A DNA stretch of 64,000 nucleotides from Candidatus Poribacteria bacterium (GCA_028824125.1 JAPPES010000140.1:93359-157358); one strand, 5' to 3'; counted from the first letter of the stretch, positions 49,954-59,074 are shown. Numbers and translations: made by a program. Notes: generated from the letters alone by a model not told the origin.

Positions 49954-50580
49954 ATGGGAAAACAGAAACGAAATCAGCTAATTGCTATCAGTTTTTTTAT
50001 TATTAGTTTTATTTTTCTTTATGTAGAACCAGAAAACATATCTTGGCTACCGGATCGCATAGCGCAAAGTAGTGTTTTGCTAAAAGGCATCTCGTTTGTC
50101 CTGCTGAGTATCGCAGCGATTCTCGCAAGCATTGCTTTTGATAATAAGCGGCGAATTGCAATAATATCAGCCATCGGTTTAGCAATAGGACTCGGTTTTC
50201 TTTATTTTCCTGTTCCTCTGATTTTGCGCGGTTCAGCGTTTCATCTTCTATTTGCAAGTGCAATTTCGTTTGGCATGACAACCCCTGCAACACGACTTGC
50301 GACAGCTGTATCTATAATTTGTACTTGTATCGGCATTGGTTTTCTCTATCAACCAGCATTCCCATCACTTAGTGGAACAGCACTATATCTTCTACTGCCG
50401 GGGATTACTGTTTTTTCGATCGTCTATTCACAAAAAGCTATATGCGAACGGATCTCAATTGGCTTAATAACACTCGGTTTAATTTCTCTCTGTCAACCGT
50501 TTTTTATACTGTTTTACCAAACCGGTTTTCAATTGCTGCTTGCTGGCTTAACAGGATTTATTGTAGTGGCACATCGCTAA
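49954..50580 (+). CDS. Hypothetical polytopic membrane protein
   Basis: A 208-residue highly hydrophobic protein with six or seven predicted membrane spans and very short loops, starting MGKQKRNQLIAISFFIISFI. The positive N-terminus suggests a cytoplasmic start. No family is recognised. It follows the coiled-coil gene by 32 bases and is followed by a TCTCCTTT/AAAGGAGA inverted repeat (50583-50603). Confidence 0.65.
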   Translation: MGKQKRNQLIAISFFIISFIFLYVEPENISWLPDRIAQSSVLLKGISFVLLSIAAILASIAFDNKRRIAIISAIGLAIGLGFLYFPVPLILRGSAFHLLFASAISFGMTTPATRLATAVSIICTCIGIGFLYQPAFPSLSGTALYLLLPGITVFSIVYSQKAICERISIGLITLGLISLCQPFFILFYQTGFQLLLAGLTGFIVVAHR

Positions 50581-50681
50581 TTCTCCTTTTTAATTAAAGG
50601 AGACGTAATTCCGCTCTTCACTTAATATCTAATTGGTACTAAATCAGTAAATTGTTTTTAGACGAGATATAAAAGTTGCTT

Positions 50682-51818
50682 ATGGCATCAGCAAAAACCA
50701 CAAAAATTGTCATTATCGGTGCTGGTGTTATTGGTGCTTGTTTAGCCTACCACCTTTCCCTTCGCCCCCAAAATGTTGTTACTGTCCTTGAACGTGATAT
50801 TCCCGGTGCTGGAGCATCTGAACACTCCTTCGCTTGGGTGAATGCTTTTGGAAAAGATCCGCGTGATTATCACACACTTAATCGACGTTCTTTAGATATG
50901 TGGTATCGATTGGCGCATGAACTTGATGCGGATATCGGTATCCATTACGGTGGTGAAATGCGATGGGAGCACAGGACTGAGCGCGCAGCGCAGTTGAAAC
51001 GACGTATCCAGCAACTCCAAACATGGGGCTATCCGTGCAAACTTATAACACGCGAACAAATGTTCGCATTAGAACCAGAACTAAGTCCGGGTGCCTTGCT
51101 TGCTGCATCTCATTCCGAAGCAGACATTCACATAGAAACCGACAAATTCATATCCGCATGTCTTGAGCGCGCACAGGAATCTGGTGTAATTGTGCATTCA
51201 AAAACCTGTGTCACAGATTTTGTTATTCGCAACGGAAGGATTGCTGCCGTTAAAGCAACTGATACAGAATATCAGTGTGATTTCGTAGTTTTGGCAAGTG
51301 GCGTTCAGACTACCGAACTTGCATCCTTCGCTGGTCTCCACATACCGCAGCAGCAAAGTCCTGGGATTGTTATTAAGACAACACCGTGTACCCCTGTCTT
51401 AAAAAGTGTCGCAGTCATTCACGCGCCGCCAGTAGATGACAATCATCAACATCTACATCTGAGACAACTCGCTGATGGCACACTTAGAATCGGACAGGGA
51501 ACACAGGAAGGCATAAACCGTGACGATTCACAGGCACATGCTGATGCGCTCCTTGCGCAAGCCAAAACCTATCTGCCAGCAATCGCAGATGCCGATACCG
51601 TTCCTACGCCTGTGGGGTATCGTCCAATGCCGCTTGATGGATTCCCAATACTCGGATTTACTGCGGCTGTACCGAATCTGTATGTTGCCCTAATGCACAG
51701 TGGCGTGACCTTAGCACCTTTGGTAGGTGAAACGGCAACTTTGGAAATTGTTGATGGTGTTCAGGTGGATTGGTTTTCACCCTATCGATTAGAGCGGTTT
51801 AGGAAGACTGCTAAATAA
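50682..51818 (+). CDS. FAD-dependent oxidoreductase (DAO family)
   Basis: A 378-residue flavoenzyme of the D-amino-acid oxidase/glycine oxidase fold. The dinucleotide-binding G13-x-G15-x-x-G18 lies in IVIIGAGVIGACLAYHLS, followed by the acidic ribose-binding end in TVLERD. GYRPMPLDGFPILGF and ALMHSGVTLAPLVGE are the C-terminal FAD/substrate signatures. It would oxidise an amine or amino acid. I start it at the ATG at 50682; the frame extends to a TTG at 50676. Confidence 0.9.
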   Translation: MASAKTTKIVIIGAGVIGACLAYHLSLRPQNVVTVLERDIPGAGASEHSFAWVNAFGKDPRDYHTLNRRSLDMWYRLAHELDADIGIHYGGEMRWEHRTERAAQLKRRIQQLQTWGYPCKLITREQMFALEPELSPGALLAASHSEADIHIETDKFISACLERAQESGVIVHSKTCVTDFVIRNGRIAAVKATDTEYQCDFVVLASGVQTTELASFAGLHIPQQQSPGIVIKTTPCTPVLKSVAVIHAPPVDDNHQHLHLRQLADGTLRIGQGTQEGINRDDSQAHADALLAQAKTYLPAIADADTVPTPVGYRPMPLDGFPILGFTAAVPNLYVALMHSGVTLAPLVGETATLEIVDGVQVDWFSPYRLERFRKTAK

Positions 51819-51903
51819 TAAGAATTGGCCTTGTGTTACGATTGACAAGAGATCGGTTCAACCTATAATATAACGCATCAATTTGAAACAAAAAACAACC
51901 ACT

Positions 51904-52000
51904 ATAGTGAACTTTGAAAGTACTGGGACACTTTGATAAACTTGTTTCGGAACATAACGGACAACAGTAGTTGAGCATCAAACTTTTAGTTTGTGCATCC
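51904..52000 (+). repeat. Single end of a TATAGT-type MITE-like repeat
   Basis: TATAGTGAACTTTGAAAGTA begins here and continues CTGGGACACTTTGATAAAC and GGAACATAACGGACAACAG. The right end is absent; the IS3 remnant begins about 30 bases beyond, so it may have replaced it. Confidence 0.6.
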
Positions 52001-52086
52001 ATAGAATGTACTGCCATCGGAAATTTAGGCCGCTACCTTAGACAAGATTGTGATATAATGACAATCTAATTGAAAGGAGAAATCCG

Positions 52087-52365
52087 ATGGCAAAACGAAG
52101 AAACTTCACTCCCGAATTTAAAGCGGAAGTTGTGTTTGAAGCACTGAGTGGTGAAAGTTCACAAGCGGAACTCTGCCGTAAACATAACCTCAGCGATGTT
52201 CAACTCTCAAAGTGGAAACGCCAACTTCTTGAAAATGCGGCAACCCTCTTTGAACCTATTGATAAACAGACGCATGCGTCTCAACAGCGGATCGCTCAAC
52301 TTAAACAACTTGTCAGTAGGTTGACTTTGGAATTGGATATCCAAAAAAAGTCTCAACCTTGCTGA
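52087..52365 (+). CDS. IS3-family transposase OrfA (helix-turn-helix)
   Basis: A 92-residue protein. RNFTPEFKAEVVFEALSGE, QAELCRKHNLSDVQLSKWKR is the classic HTH of IS3-family OrfA, followed by a leucine-rich coil (RIAQLKQLVSRLTLELDIQK). AAAGGAG precedes the ATG. In active elements OrfA fuses to OrfB by -1 frameshifting at the A run near its end. Here the partner is a pseudogene, so it can at most repress. Confidence 0.9.
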   Translation: MAKRRNFTPEFKAEVVFEALSGESSQAELCRKHNLSDVQLSKWKRQLLENAATLFEPIDKQTHASQQRIAQLKQLVSRLTLELDIQKKSQPC

Positions 52366-52916
52366 GTTGACCTTGGCTGAAAAACGAGGGATTGTCCAAA
52401 CTTTGCGAACCGATTACCCAGTGCGACAAATTTGCGATGTTCTCGGTTTCAATAGGAGTAGTCTCTATTATGCCCGCAAAAAGGATCCTTGTGAAGCACT
52501 GCTTCAACAGGAGATAGAAATGTTAGCTGCCCTTTATCCAAGATAGGGTTATAGGCGTCCCACAGAGGAACTCTTGCGTCCGGGATACACCCTTGGATAC
52601 CGACGCGTCGCACGATTGATGAAATCAGCTAATCTATTGGTTTCTGTCAAACGCTCCTGTCAAACCACGCAATCCATGGAATTGAGATCTCCTTAGCTCA
52701 TAGAGGGCGTCCTTGGAAGAACGTTTATGCCGAACGGTTTATCCGCACTCTCAAGGAGGAAGAAGTCTACCTGAAGACTATGATGATTTAGCAGACGCTA
52801 ATACTTACATTGGACATTTTATTGAACAAGTCTATAACCAGAAACGACCTCACTCGGCTTTAGGGTATTTGACACCTATTGAATTTGAGAAAAAAACTTG
52901 TCTTAACTATAACTGA
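52345..52916 (+). pseudogene. IS3-family transposase OrfB, internally deleted
   Basis: In the -1 frame after the slippery site the sequence reads SLNLAELTLAEKRGIVQTLR and SSLYYARKKDP, normal for OrfB. An in-frame TAG follows near 52545. After KSANLLVSVKRS the sequence jumps to HGIEISLAHRGRPWKNVYAE, so the segment with the first two catalytic Asp residues is deleted. A further frameshift lies before the conserved end (DYDDLADANTYIGHFIEQVY ... RPHSALGYLTPIEF). Confidence 0.85.
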
Positions 52917-53301
52917 ATTCTGGACTAAAAATCGATGGCACTTCAAAGTCTCCTTCGTCCAGATTAGACAAAAACTCAAAAGTCTTCTTTAATTCTGAAG
53001 AAGTAATCATATTCCAAGAAGATAAATAATACAAATATTCAGATAATTCATATAACACCTTTTGCTTATTGTCATATGCATTAAAGGATATATGAGGCAA
53101 GCTCGACTTGTCCTTTTCCTTGTCTATCAGAGAATAACCTATTTGCCATTCAACATAATTGTTTAGGCCAAATGGCACACTTCTAGTTGAATGATTCAGT
53201 CCATACTCATGAAACATACTTCTTGACTTTATCCTTACTTTACGGGTATGTGTTGTAAGCGGAATATCTACAAGAATTCTTTTGTTCTCATTATCAAACA
53301 T
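52903..53301 (-). CDS. Putative restriction-modification accessory protein, possibly truncated
   Basis: A 132-residue protein following the DNA methyltransferase gene on the same strand, with start ATG at 53301 inside the end of that gene. Position suggests a cognate restriction enzyme or a small accessory protein, but I recognise no nuclease motif. Its last codons (FSPEFSYS, stop) lie at the right end of the IS3 remnant, so the original C-terminus may have been removed by the insertion. The gene is AT-rich compared with its neighbours. Confidence 0.5.
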   Translation of the reverse strand: MFDNENKRILVDIPLTTHTRKVRIKSRSMFHEYGLNHSTRSVPFGLNNYVEWQIGYSLIDKEKDKSSLPHISFNAYDNKQKVLYELSEYLYYLSSWNMITSSELKKTFEFLSNLDEGDFEVPSIFSPEFSYS

Positions 53302-54427
53302 GGTGTTTCCCAAATAATAATTTGAAATACATATCCAGTTTAGTCTCCACCTGTTCCTTCTCCATCGGCTCTATCTGAAAATGCTTTTCAAGAAAAGGAT
53401 GGTGCTGGATAGTATCACTAATGAAATAGTGTTTAGACTGCTTGAAAAGCGCATCATCTATAGGAACATCACAGTTTCCAAAATAGAAGGGTAGTCTGTC
53501 AAGGTTTCTTTTGAAGACATCCACATAAGTATAATAATCCAGTTTGCTCTTGTCAATTACAATAGTGTTAGTGCTATAGTTTTTAACAAACGTTCGATTC
53601 CTTCTTAATGCGTTAATATCTCTCATTGTCCAGAAAAATAGAGAATCATCAGGTATCGGTTGGTGCTGCTTACTCGGATATTTGCGAATATAACCTGGGA
53701 TATAATCAAAATCGCTTAGACAGAAACGAAAACCATCTTCGATTCTAAATGAGAAGGAACGGATAAAACTGTCCTCCATCCCTTTGGTGTAGCGCTGATA
53801 ATAGGCGATGATAATAGGAAAAGGTGTAAGTTTTGCAGACTCCGGAAATTCTCCACTACTAATAAGTAAGCCATCTATCAATTTATAATTTGCAGCAAAT
53901 TCCTTTAATTGTTTAAAATTGGTTGGTTTAATTAAATAAGATAACGGATGCAAAACACAGATAAAATCCGCTTCAAGTTTATTATAGGAACGGAGAAATG
54001 ATATTCCTAAGTCTCGACTTACTAAATCTTCATCAACCTCAAATTCAGCACTTTTAATCTTTTGGCGAATAAGAGAGGTCTTGTCATTATAGGGTGGGTT
54101 CCCGACGACTATCAATCTTTTGCACTGCTGAGGAATACCAAATTTTTCCCTTGATACGTTGGATAAAGAGTTCGTCTGAAAGAAACGGACATTATCTGTG
54201 TTCTTTTTTGCTACATCAATTGCAGCTTCGTCTATATCACATCCGATTGTGAGAGACTGCCCATGATTTTTTAGAAAATCGCCGTATCCACAAGCACTGT
54301 CAATTACGGTAGTCTGTGAATCTATGTGTGATCCAATAAATTCCCATGCCTGCTCCACAAATGTAGCAGGGGTATAATAACTACCTAAGTTGACCCTATC
54401 TTTATATTCTAAATGTACTTGACTCAT
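53294..54427 (-). CDS. N6-adenine-type DNA methyltransferase
   Basis: A 377-residue SAM-dependent methyltransferase. Motif I is VIDSACGYGDFL, motif II GCDIDEAAIDVA, and the catalytic motif IV is VVGNPPYND, the NPPY form of N6-adenine or N4-cytosine enzymes. The C-terminal part is a probable target-recognition domain. It belongs to a restriction-modification-like operon with the gene at 52903-53301, which overlaps it by 8 bases. Base composition is AT-rich, consistent with transfer. Recognition site unknown. Confidence 0.85.
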   Translation of the reverse strand: MSQVHLEYKDRVNLGSYYTPATFVEQAWEFIGSHIDSQTTVIDSACGYGDFLKNHGQSLTIGCDIDEAAIDVAKKNTDNVRFFQTNSLSNVSREKFGIPQQCKRLIVVGNPPYNDKTSLIRQKIKSAEFEVDEDLVSRDLGISFLRSYNKLEADFICVLHPLSYLIKPTNFKQLKEFAANYKLIDGLLISSGEFPESAKLTPFPIIIAYYQRYTKGMEDSFIRSFSFRIEDGFRFCLSDFDYIPGYIRKYPSKQHQPIPDDSLFFWTMRDINALRRNRTFVKNYSTNTIVIDKSKLDYYTYVDVFKRNLDRLPFYFGNCDVPIDDALFKQSKHYFISDTIQHHPFLEKHFQIEPMEKEQVETKLDMYFKLLFGKHHV

Positions 54428-54438
54428 GAGACTTACTT

Positions 54439-54500
54439 TATAGTAGATTTTTGAATTAATTAGGCACCCCGCAACGGCGAGGTTAGGAAACCTCGCCTAC
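54439..54500. repeat. TATAGT-type repeat end with GAGGTT hairpin
   Basis: TATAGTAGATTTTTGAATTA begins here and leads to the hairpin GGCGAGGTT-AGGA-AACCTCGCC (54476-54497). It lies between the methyltransferase start and the lipoprotein gene end. The same GAGGTTAGG core is in the elements at 20809 and 25179. Confidence 0.55.
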
Positions 54501-54521
54501 CATAGGATAAAAGTGTTTCTA

Positions 54522-56738
54522 CTACGGAGACAGGTTAACAGGCACAATCCAACCTTTAGTATCTGCAGTCTGATAGACATTATTTCGCAAATAATCTGAA
54601 GTGTGCCATAAACATAAGTTTTTACCGCCCGGCATCCAGACAATAGAGGCGAGTTTCATAGATGTACGGGCAATCGGATAACCCTTACCAGTATCCAAGT
54701 CATATACCCAAATTTTCCAGCGGAGACCTACACAATCTTCACGTTCTAAGTATGCTAACTGATTTCCTGTTGGGGACCATGCGGGTGCGGTGTGTTTCAA
54801 AACCCGATGTTTCACCGATTCGTCTGTGATTCCAGCGATGTGGAGACGTTTATCCAGAACCGGATCCTGTCGATTACTACCAGAAAGCACATAGGCAAGC
54901 CGTGTTCCATCGGGCGACCACCGCATCTGCCGTGTCCGTTGGTGTTGCGTTGGAATCTGTTTCAGACGTTCTCCTTCAACACTCTGGATACGGATCGCCG
55001 CGTACGGAACTGTTCCGTTGCCGACTTTATGACTCTGTGTTACCTCAAAAGCGAGTTGGTTTCCATCTGGGGACCAGGAAGGTGCGTGCAAATAGAGGGG
55101 CGTTTGCCCAAGTCGTTTATATAGGACTCGCGCAACGGTTCTACCACCGCTGCCATCACTGTTAATCCGATAAACTAAATCATAACCTTTTTCGCGGCGT
55201 CTAAATGCCAATTGATTAGCAGTAGGTGACCATGCTGGCCCCGCGCCTTTTACCAGTTTTTTGATATGTCCCAAGTTCCAATCGGCAGTAAAAATAAAAC
55301 TATCATCATCTACTTCGGCTTCAAATGCTATTAGACGACTATCCAGTGACCAAGAAACATGTGGATTGTAAAACTGACCGGTATAGAGTTTTCGCGCTTG
55401 TTCTCCTTTTTTGTCCATAATCCAGAGCTCACTCGCCTTCCAATAACTTCCACTCAGATCAGTTCTCTTTAGCATGGCAATACGTTCACCATCAGGGCTC
55501 CAATACGGATATTCTGCACCTTTGATCAGATGGACTATCCGAGGTTCCCCACAAAAGTTGGTGTTCAACAGCATCCCATCTGTCTCTTTAAATTGTCCAA
55601 AAGCGAATTTATCTATCCATACTTTTTCCTTGTTCGGTAGTTCGACCTGATACCCATCCTGTGTTGTCTGCAGGATGGGTAAGTTCGTGCCATCATTGAG
55701 ATGTAACAATGGTGAGGTCCCGTCTTTTTCTGCATAAACAGGGGCATTATCACGCGTAACAACACCATGTTGCCGGATATCAATTTCAGAGGGGCGGCTT
55801 TCAGTTGCATTAGCAAATGCATAGATTGATCCATCAGTAGATGCGGCATATAAAACACCGTCGGCAATCGCAGGCGCAGCATTAACAGCCCCTGCAACCT
55901 GATGAGACCAAACTTCTGTTTTGGACGCAACATCAATAGCATGTATCTTTCCGTTTCCCGCACCGATATAGACGAAACCGTTTGCGGTAATAGGATAGCT
56001 TTCACTTCCTGCTGTATATTTACGCCATAAATTCGTGTTGTACTGTGGGAAAACCGGACGAAACTCTGCATTCACACATCCATATTCGACGCCGTTGATG
56101 GTAACCGCGCGTTTTCGTTCCGATTTAAGTTTGCCAGTAATCGCATCCAGCATGTATATACGTGCAGGGTATGCGCCAGTATAAACAGTCCTATTAAAAA
56201 CAACGGGGGGTGAGTCCATCCAACCTTTAGTCTTGAATTCCCAAAGCAGGTCTCCTGTTTTGGCATCAAGTGCATAAAACATATTATCCCGTGTACTGAA
56301 ATAGACGCGTCCACCCCAAACAGCAGCAGAATATCGGACAGCACTTTTCGCATTGAAAACCCATTTAATTTCCCATTCCTTGGCATTTAAAGCATAAAGT
56401 TTGCCGTCCGCGGAACCGATATAAAGAATCCCATTCGCTATCACTGGTGATGCACTTATAGGACCGCCAGTTTTAAATTGCCACAACAACTGTAGTGGAG
56501 GCTTAATTGTTTTGTCCGGGCTTTTTCCAGATAGCTGCAAGTCGTGCATGAACATGTGCCAATCTTCTGCACGAAGAGGAGTGATGGGAGGCGTAATGAC
56601 TTCAGGCGAATCAGTTTTTGGGGTTGATGCGGGTGACTTTTGAGGTTTTTCTTCGGAATTACAACCCGACAGAAGCAGTAAAGGAACAAACAGAGATATA
56701 AATGGTAAAACCGTTCTGAATTTTGTGGTTTGAAGCAT
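54522..56738 (-). CDS. Lipoprotein with PQQ-like propeller, SH3-like linker and TolB-like propeller
   Basis: A 738-residue lipoprotein; the signal peptide ends in the lipobox LLSGC with Cys 26. Residues about 65-310 hold PQQ-type repeats (GILYIGSADGKLYALNA, GRVYFSTRDNMFYALDAKTG). About 320-380 look like a bacterial SH3 domain (APVYAEKDGTSPLL ... VWIDKFAFG). From 390 on come PD40/TolB-type repeats (YPYWSPDGERIAML, PAWSPTGNQLAYL). The ATG at 56738 gives a proper signal peptide; the longer frame begins with TTG at 56783. It may be a surface binding scaffold; no catalytic site is visible. Confidence 0.85.
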   Translation of the reverse strand: MLQTTKFRTVLPFISLFVPLLLLSGCNSEEKPQKSPASTPKTDSPEVITPPITPLRAEDWHMFMHDLQLSGKSPDKTIKPPLQLLWQFKTGGPISASPVIANGILYIGSADGKLYALNAKEWEIKWVFNAKSAVRYSAAVWGGRVYFSTRDNMFYALDAKTGDLLWEFKTKGWMDSPPVVFNRTVYTGAYPARIYMLDAITGKLKSERKRAVTINGVEYGCVNAEFRPVFPQYNTNLWRKYTAGSESYPITANGFVYIGAGNGKIHAIDVASKTEVWSHQVAGAVNAAPAIADGVLYAASTDGSIYAFANATESRPSEIDIRQHGVVTRDNAPVYAEKDGTSPLLHLNDGTNLPILQTTQDGYQVELPNKEKVWIDKFAFGQFKETDGMLLNTNFCGEPRIVHLIKGAEYPYWSPDGERIAMLKRTDLSGSYWKASELWIMDKKGEQARKLYTGQFYNPHVSWSLDSRLIAFEAEVDDDSFIFTADWNLGHIKKLVKGAGPAWSPTANQLAFRRREKGYDLVYRINSDGSGGRTVARVLYKRLGQTPLYLHAPSWSPDGNQLAFEVTQSHKVGNGTVPYAAIRIQSVEGERLKQIPTQHQRTRQMRWSPDGTRLAYVLSGSNRQDPVLDKRLHIAGITDESVKHRVLKHTAPAWSPTGNQLAYLEREDCVGLRWKIWVYDLDTGKGYPIARTSMKLASIVWMPGGKNLCLWHTSDYLRNNVYQTADTKGWIVPVNLSP

Positions 56739-56964
56739 GGTTTGCAAAATAGTCGGAAACGTGCAGAATTTGTGTAATACCAATTCTATAAATTATTTTT
56801 TCTTTTGAAATGAAATGTCCGAGGCGCAATGAATTGCGCGACTACGAACAGACTATTTCTTTAAGAGAGGTTATTTTTGAGAAATGGTATAATAACGAAA
56901 ATCCATTACTACTAATATAACATGTGAGCAGTTATATGTCAACTTTTGATTTACCAGGGTAATT

Positions 56965-57151
56965 TATAGTAGACTTTAGAATTAATGGGACACTTCTGTA
57001 GCGCAAACATCTTGTTTGCGTCTTTGTATCGCGAACTGTTAGATTGTGTCTGTGAGTGCGCAAACTGGAAGTTTACGCTACAACTTCTGTTGCCCGTTAT
57101 GTTCCAAAATAGGTTTATTAAAGTGTCCCAATACTTTCAAAGTTCACTATA
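56965..57151. repeat. Complete MITE-like element with TATAGT ends
   Basis: Left end TATAGTAGACTTTAGAATTA leading to ATGGGACACTT; the right end inverted reads TATAGTGAACTTTGAAAGTA leading to TTGGGACACTTT. 187 bases, non-coding, with the GCGCAAAC modules inside. It is the clearest example in the window of the full element. The rest of 56739-57255 shows no gene. Confidence 0.8.
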
Positions 57152-57255
57152 GTTTTAAAAACCCTCAGTTATCGAGTTAACTTCAAGTATCAGTTTGTTT
57201 CACATAAGACGATCGTTTTTCTTATCAGTTGTTAGCTGATGGCTTATTGTTTCGC

Positions 57256-58470
57256 TTAAATTAAGATGAATGCGGGGTACAGTGGCATTTCTTGGACTTC
57301 GGAGGGCCATATTGTACTATATTTATCTCGGATTTTCCTTGCTGTTGCCCCAAGTGCTTGCAGATACCCGTATTCTTCAGTTAACTCTGCCAACATTCCC
57401 AGCCGGTAAAAAACACGCCTGCGTACAGCAGGTAAGCCCCAATGATTGTAGTTCGGATCAGTCCTCAATGCCTCATAATCGCCAGCGGGACGATTATTTA
57501 TGATATTGCTAAACACATTTTTTGGAGGTTCAAAAAATCGGTAAATACAACGTATCGTCTCATAAGCACATGCTTCTATGGTACGTTGATAAAACCATTG
57601 GTCATCTTGTGCTTCAGGACAAGTTGTGGCAAGTTCAGATCGGTATATCCTTTCCATTTCTTGCATTACGTCGTCAGGAAACCGCGAAACCTCCGCCCAC
57701 ATATCAAGATGCACACGGATCTGGAAACCATCAACAAGCACATGTTGGAAGTGTCCAAACTCGTAGTCGAAAACATATACTTTTGATTTTGAAGTAGACT
57801 GATAGACATTTACAGGGTAAAGGTCCCCGTGTGTTAGCCCATGGAAACGATTAGAAGACTCAAGGAATTCAACAAGGGATTTTAACTCAGAAAAGGCTTC
57901 TTGGTAGGGGATAATCCCTGCGGCATCGCATATCTCCGTCAACTTTTCAGCATAAACAGTAAGTAAATCTTCAGGTCTCTCTTCAATAGAGATAATCAAA
58001 TCCCGGACTTTGAGGAATGCCTCCGCTTTCCCAATTGAGTGAGCATTGATCTTTCCAAGCTTCTCAGCACATTCAATCAGAACTGTTTTTGCGTTTTGAC
58101 TATCATCAGAAAGTAATATTGCCCTCAGATTCTGACCGCTCCCCATATCTTCCATAACAATAAGAGGTGCGTTATTTTTTCCAGTATATCCACCACCATA
58201 AAAGCGCGGTGTAACAACACTCTCACCCATCTGTTCATCCAAGAATTGTAAACACGCCCATTCAATACGAATTCGCCGCGCACGTTTCCGTTTAACAAAA
58301 ACACTTTCAGGTATTCCTTCAGGTCCGGAAAGAACTCTAAAGCGATATAGGCATTGGGGATGAATATTCTCACTCTTATCAAGACGAACCTCTCCACCAA
58401 ATTTTTGCGACAGTATCGTCTGAACTGCTGAATTCATACTTTTGAAAGACGGACTGTTATTTGTTACCAT
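57256..58470 (-). CDS. Aminoglycoside phosphotransferase (APH)-fold kinase
   Basis: A 404-residue protein with the APH/choline-kinase fold. The Brenner motif is H214-G-D216-x4-N221 (THGDLYPVN), followed by the Mg-binding D235 in VYVFDYEFGH. The N-terminal lobe has VFVKRKRARR as a possible ATP-binding Lys. Related enzymes phosphorylate small alcohols such as choline, homoserine, methylthioribose or sugars. Substrate is unknown, and antibiotic resistance should not be assumed. The upstream ribosome site is weak. Confidence 0.82.
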   Translation of the reverse strand: MVTNNSPSFKSMNSAVQTILSQKFGGEVRLDKSENIHPQCLYRFRVLSGPEGIPESVFVKRKRARRIRIEWACLQFLDEQMGESVVTPRFYGGGYTGKNNAPLIVMEDMGSGQNLRAILLSDDSQNAKTVLIECAEKLGKINAHSIGKAEAFLKVRDLIISIEERPEDLLTVYAEKLTEICDAAGIIPYQEAFSELKSLVEFLESSNRFHGLTHGDLYPVNVYQSTSKSKVYVFDYEFGHFQHVLVDGFQIRVHLDMWAEVSRFPDDVMQEMERIYRSELATTCPEAQDDQWFYQRTIEACAYETIRCIYRFFEPPKNVFSNIINNRPAGDYEALRTDPNYNHWGLPAVRRRVFYRLGMLAELTEEYGYLQALGATARKIRDKYSTIWPSEVQEMPLYPAFILI

Positions 58471-58554
58471 AAGAGATTCTCAGGGAAAAGTCTCATAATA
58501 AATTCTACGGACATTTTCGGGAATTGTTACATCCTCAAATCTAATTACTGATTA

Positions 58555-58660
58555 TATAGTAGATTTTAGAATTACCTGAACACTTTTGAGCTGCGCGTTT
58601 AGCAAACTTAACGGACTGCATGTGTTGTAGCACAACCTGTTAGGTTGTGTTCCGTTTCAA
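58555..58660. repeat. TATAGT-type repeat end with CAACCTGTTAGGTTG hairpin
   Basis: TATAGTAGATTTTAGAATTA starts at 58555 and continues CCTGAACACTTT; near 58626 is GTAGCACAACCTGTTAGGTT, a small hairpin shared with 28640. No opposite end is found. Confidence 0.55.
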
Positions 58661-58707
58661 CACAACCATAACTGTCAATTTAAGGATTTTCAAATATGGG
58701 AACCTTC

Positions 58708-58878
58708 TTTAGTCCCGTAGGGACGCAATGTTTATAGAAAACGGATAATTCATCTTTTGAGCCCCGTAGGGGCGGTATGTTGTCCGATCATTAGCCAATC
58801 AGAATATGTCGCTCCTACGGAGCTAAAGAGGCGTTTTAAAACGGAGTGCTATAAACATTTCGTCCCTACGGGACTAAA
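58708..58878. repeat. GTCCCTACGGGAC nested palindrome
   Basis: Arms 58708-58737 and 58849-58878 are inverted copies with one mismatch (TTTAGTCCCGTAGGGACG ... and its inverse). A second pair with GCCCCGTAGGGGC and GCTCCTACGGAGC lies inside. Such palindromes are dispersed in many bacteria. The region 58471-59074 has no supported gene. Confidence 0.8.
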
Positions 58879-58971
58879 TATGGGAAAGTCTCAGTAATAA
58901 TGGGTATTGAACCATGTTCAAAAAATGCAATCGTTCAACAGGAATTATATCTGTGTGTCCAGTATTTTCAC

Positions 58972-59000
58972 TTGTCAATTTTACACAATTTTGCTAAAAT
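58972..59000 (+). promoter_or_regulatory. Sigma70-type promoter for the LamG protein gene
   Basis: TTGTCA (58972-58977), a 17-base spacer and TAAAAT (58995-59000). The leader to the ATG at 59075 is about 68 bases. Confidence 0.45.
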
Positions 59001-59074
59001 TCTTTTCAAAACCTTGAATCAGATAAATGATTTAGCGTTCCACATTTTAGTGAACATTTACAATGGAGGGAAAA

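Larger units (their letters stand above)
52030..52916 (+). mobile_element. Decayed IS3-family insertion sequence
   Basis: An IS3-type element with orfA intact and orfB broken. Short inverted ends, CTTAGACAAG near 52037 and CTTGTCTTAA near 52897-52906, mark approximate limits. The A7 slippery run (52343-52349) that allows -1 frameshifting from orfA to orfB is kept. The transposase lacks its catalytic core, so the element is immobile. It abuts the methyltransferase operon on its right. Confidence 0.8.

Noticed and set aside
50583-50603. TCTCCTTT-TTAATT-AAAGGAGA hairpin as a terminator
   Set aside because: The stem is short and AT-rich and has no following T-tract, so I do not call it a terminator.
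57256-58470. Antibiotic-resistance kinase
   Set aside because: The APH fold and HGDxxxxN motif alone do not imply aminoglycoside resistance; no resistance-specific features or mobile context are seen.
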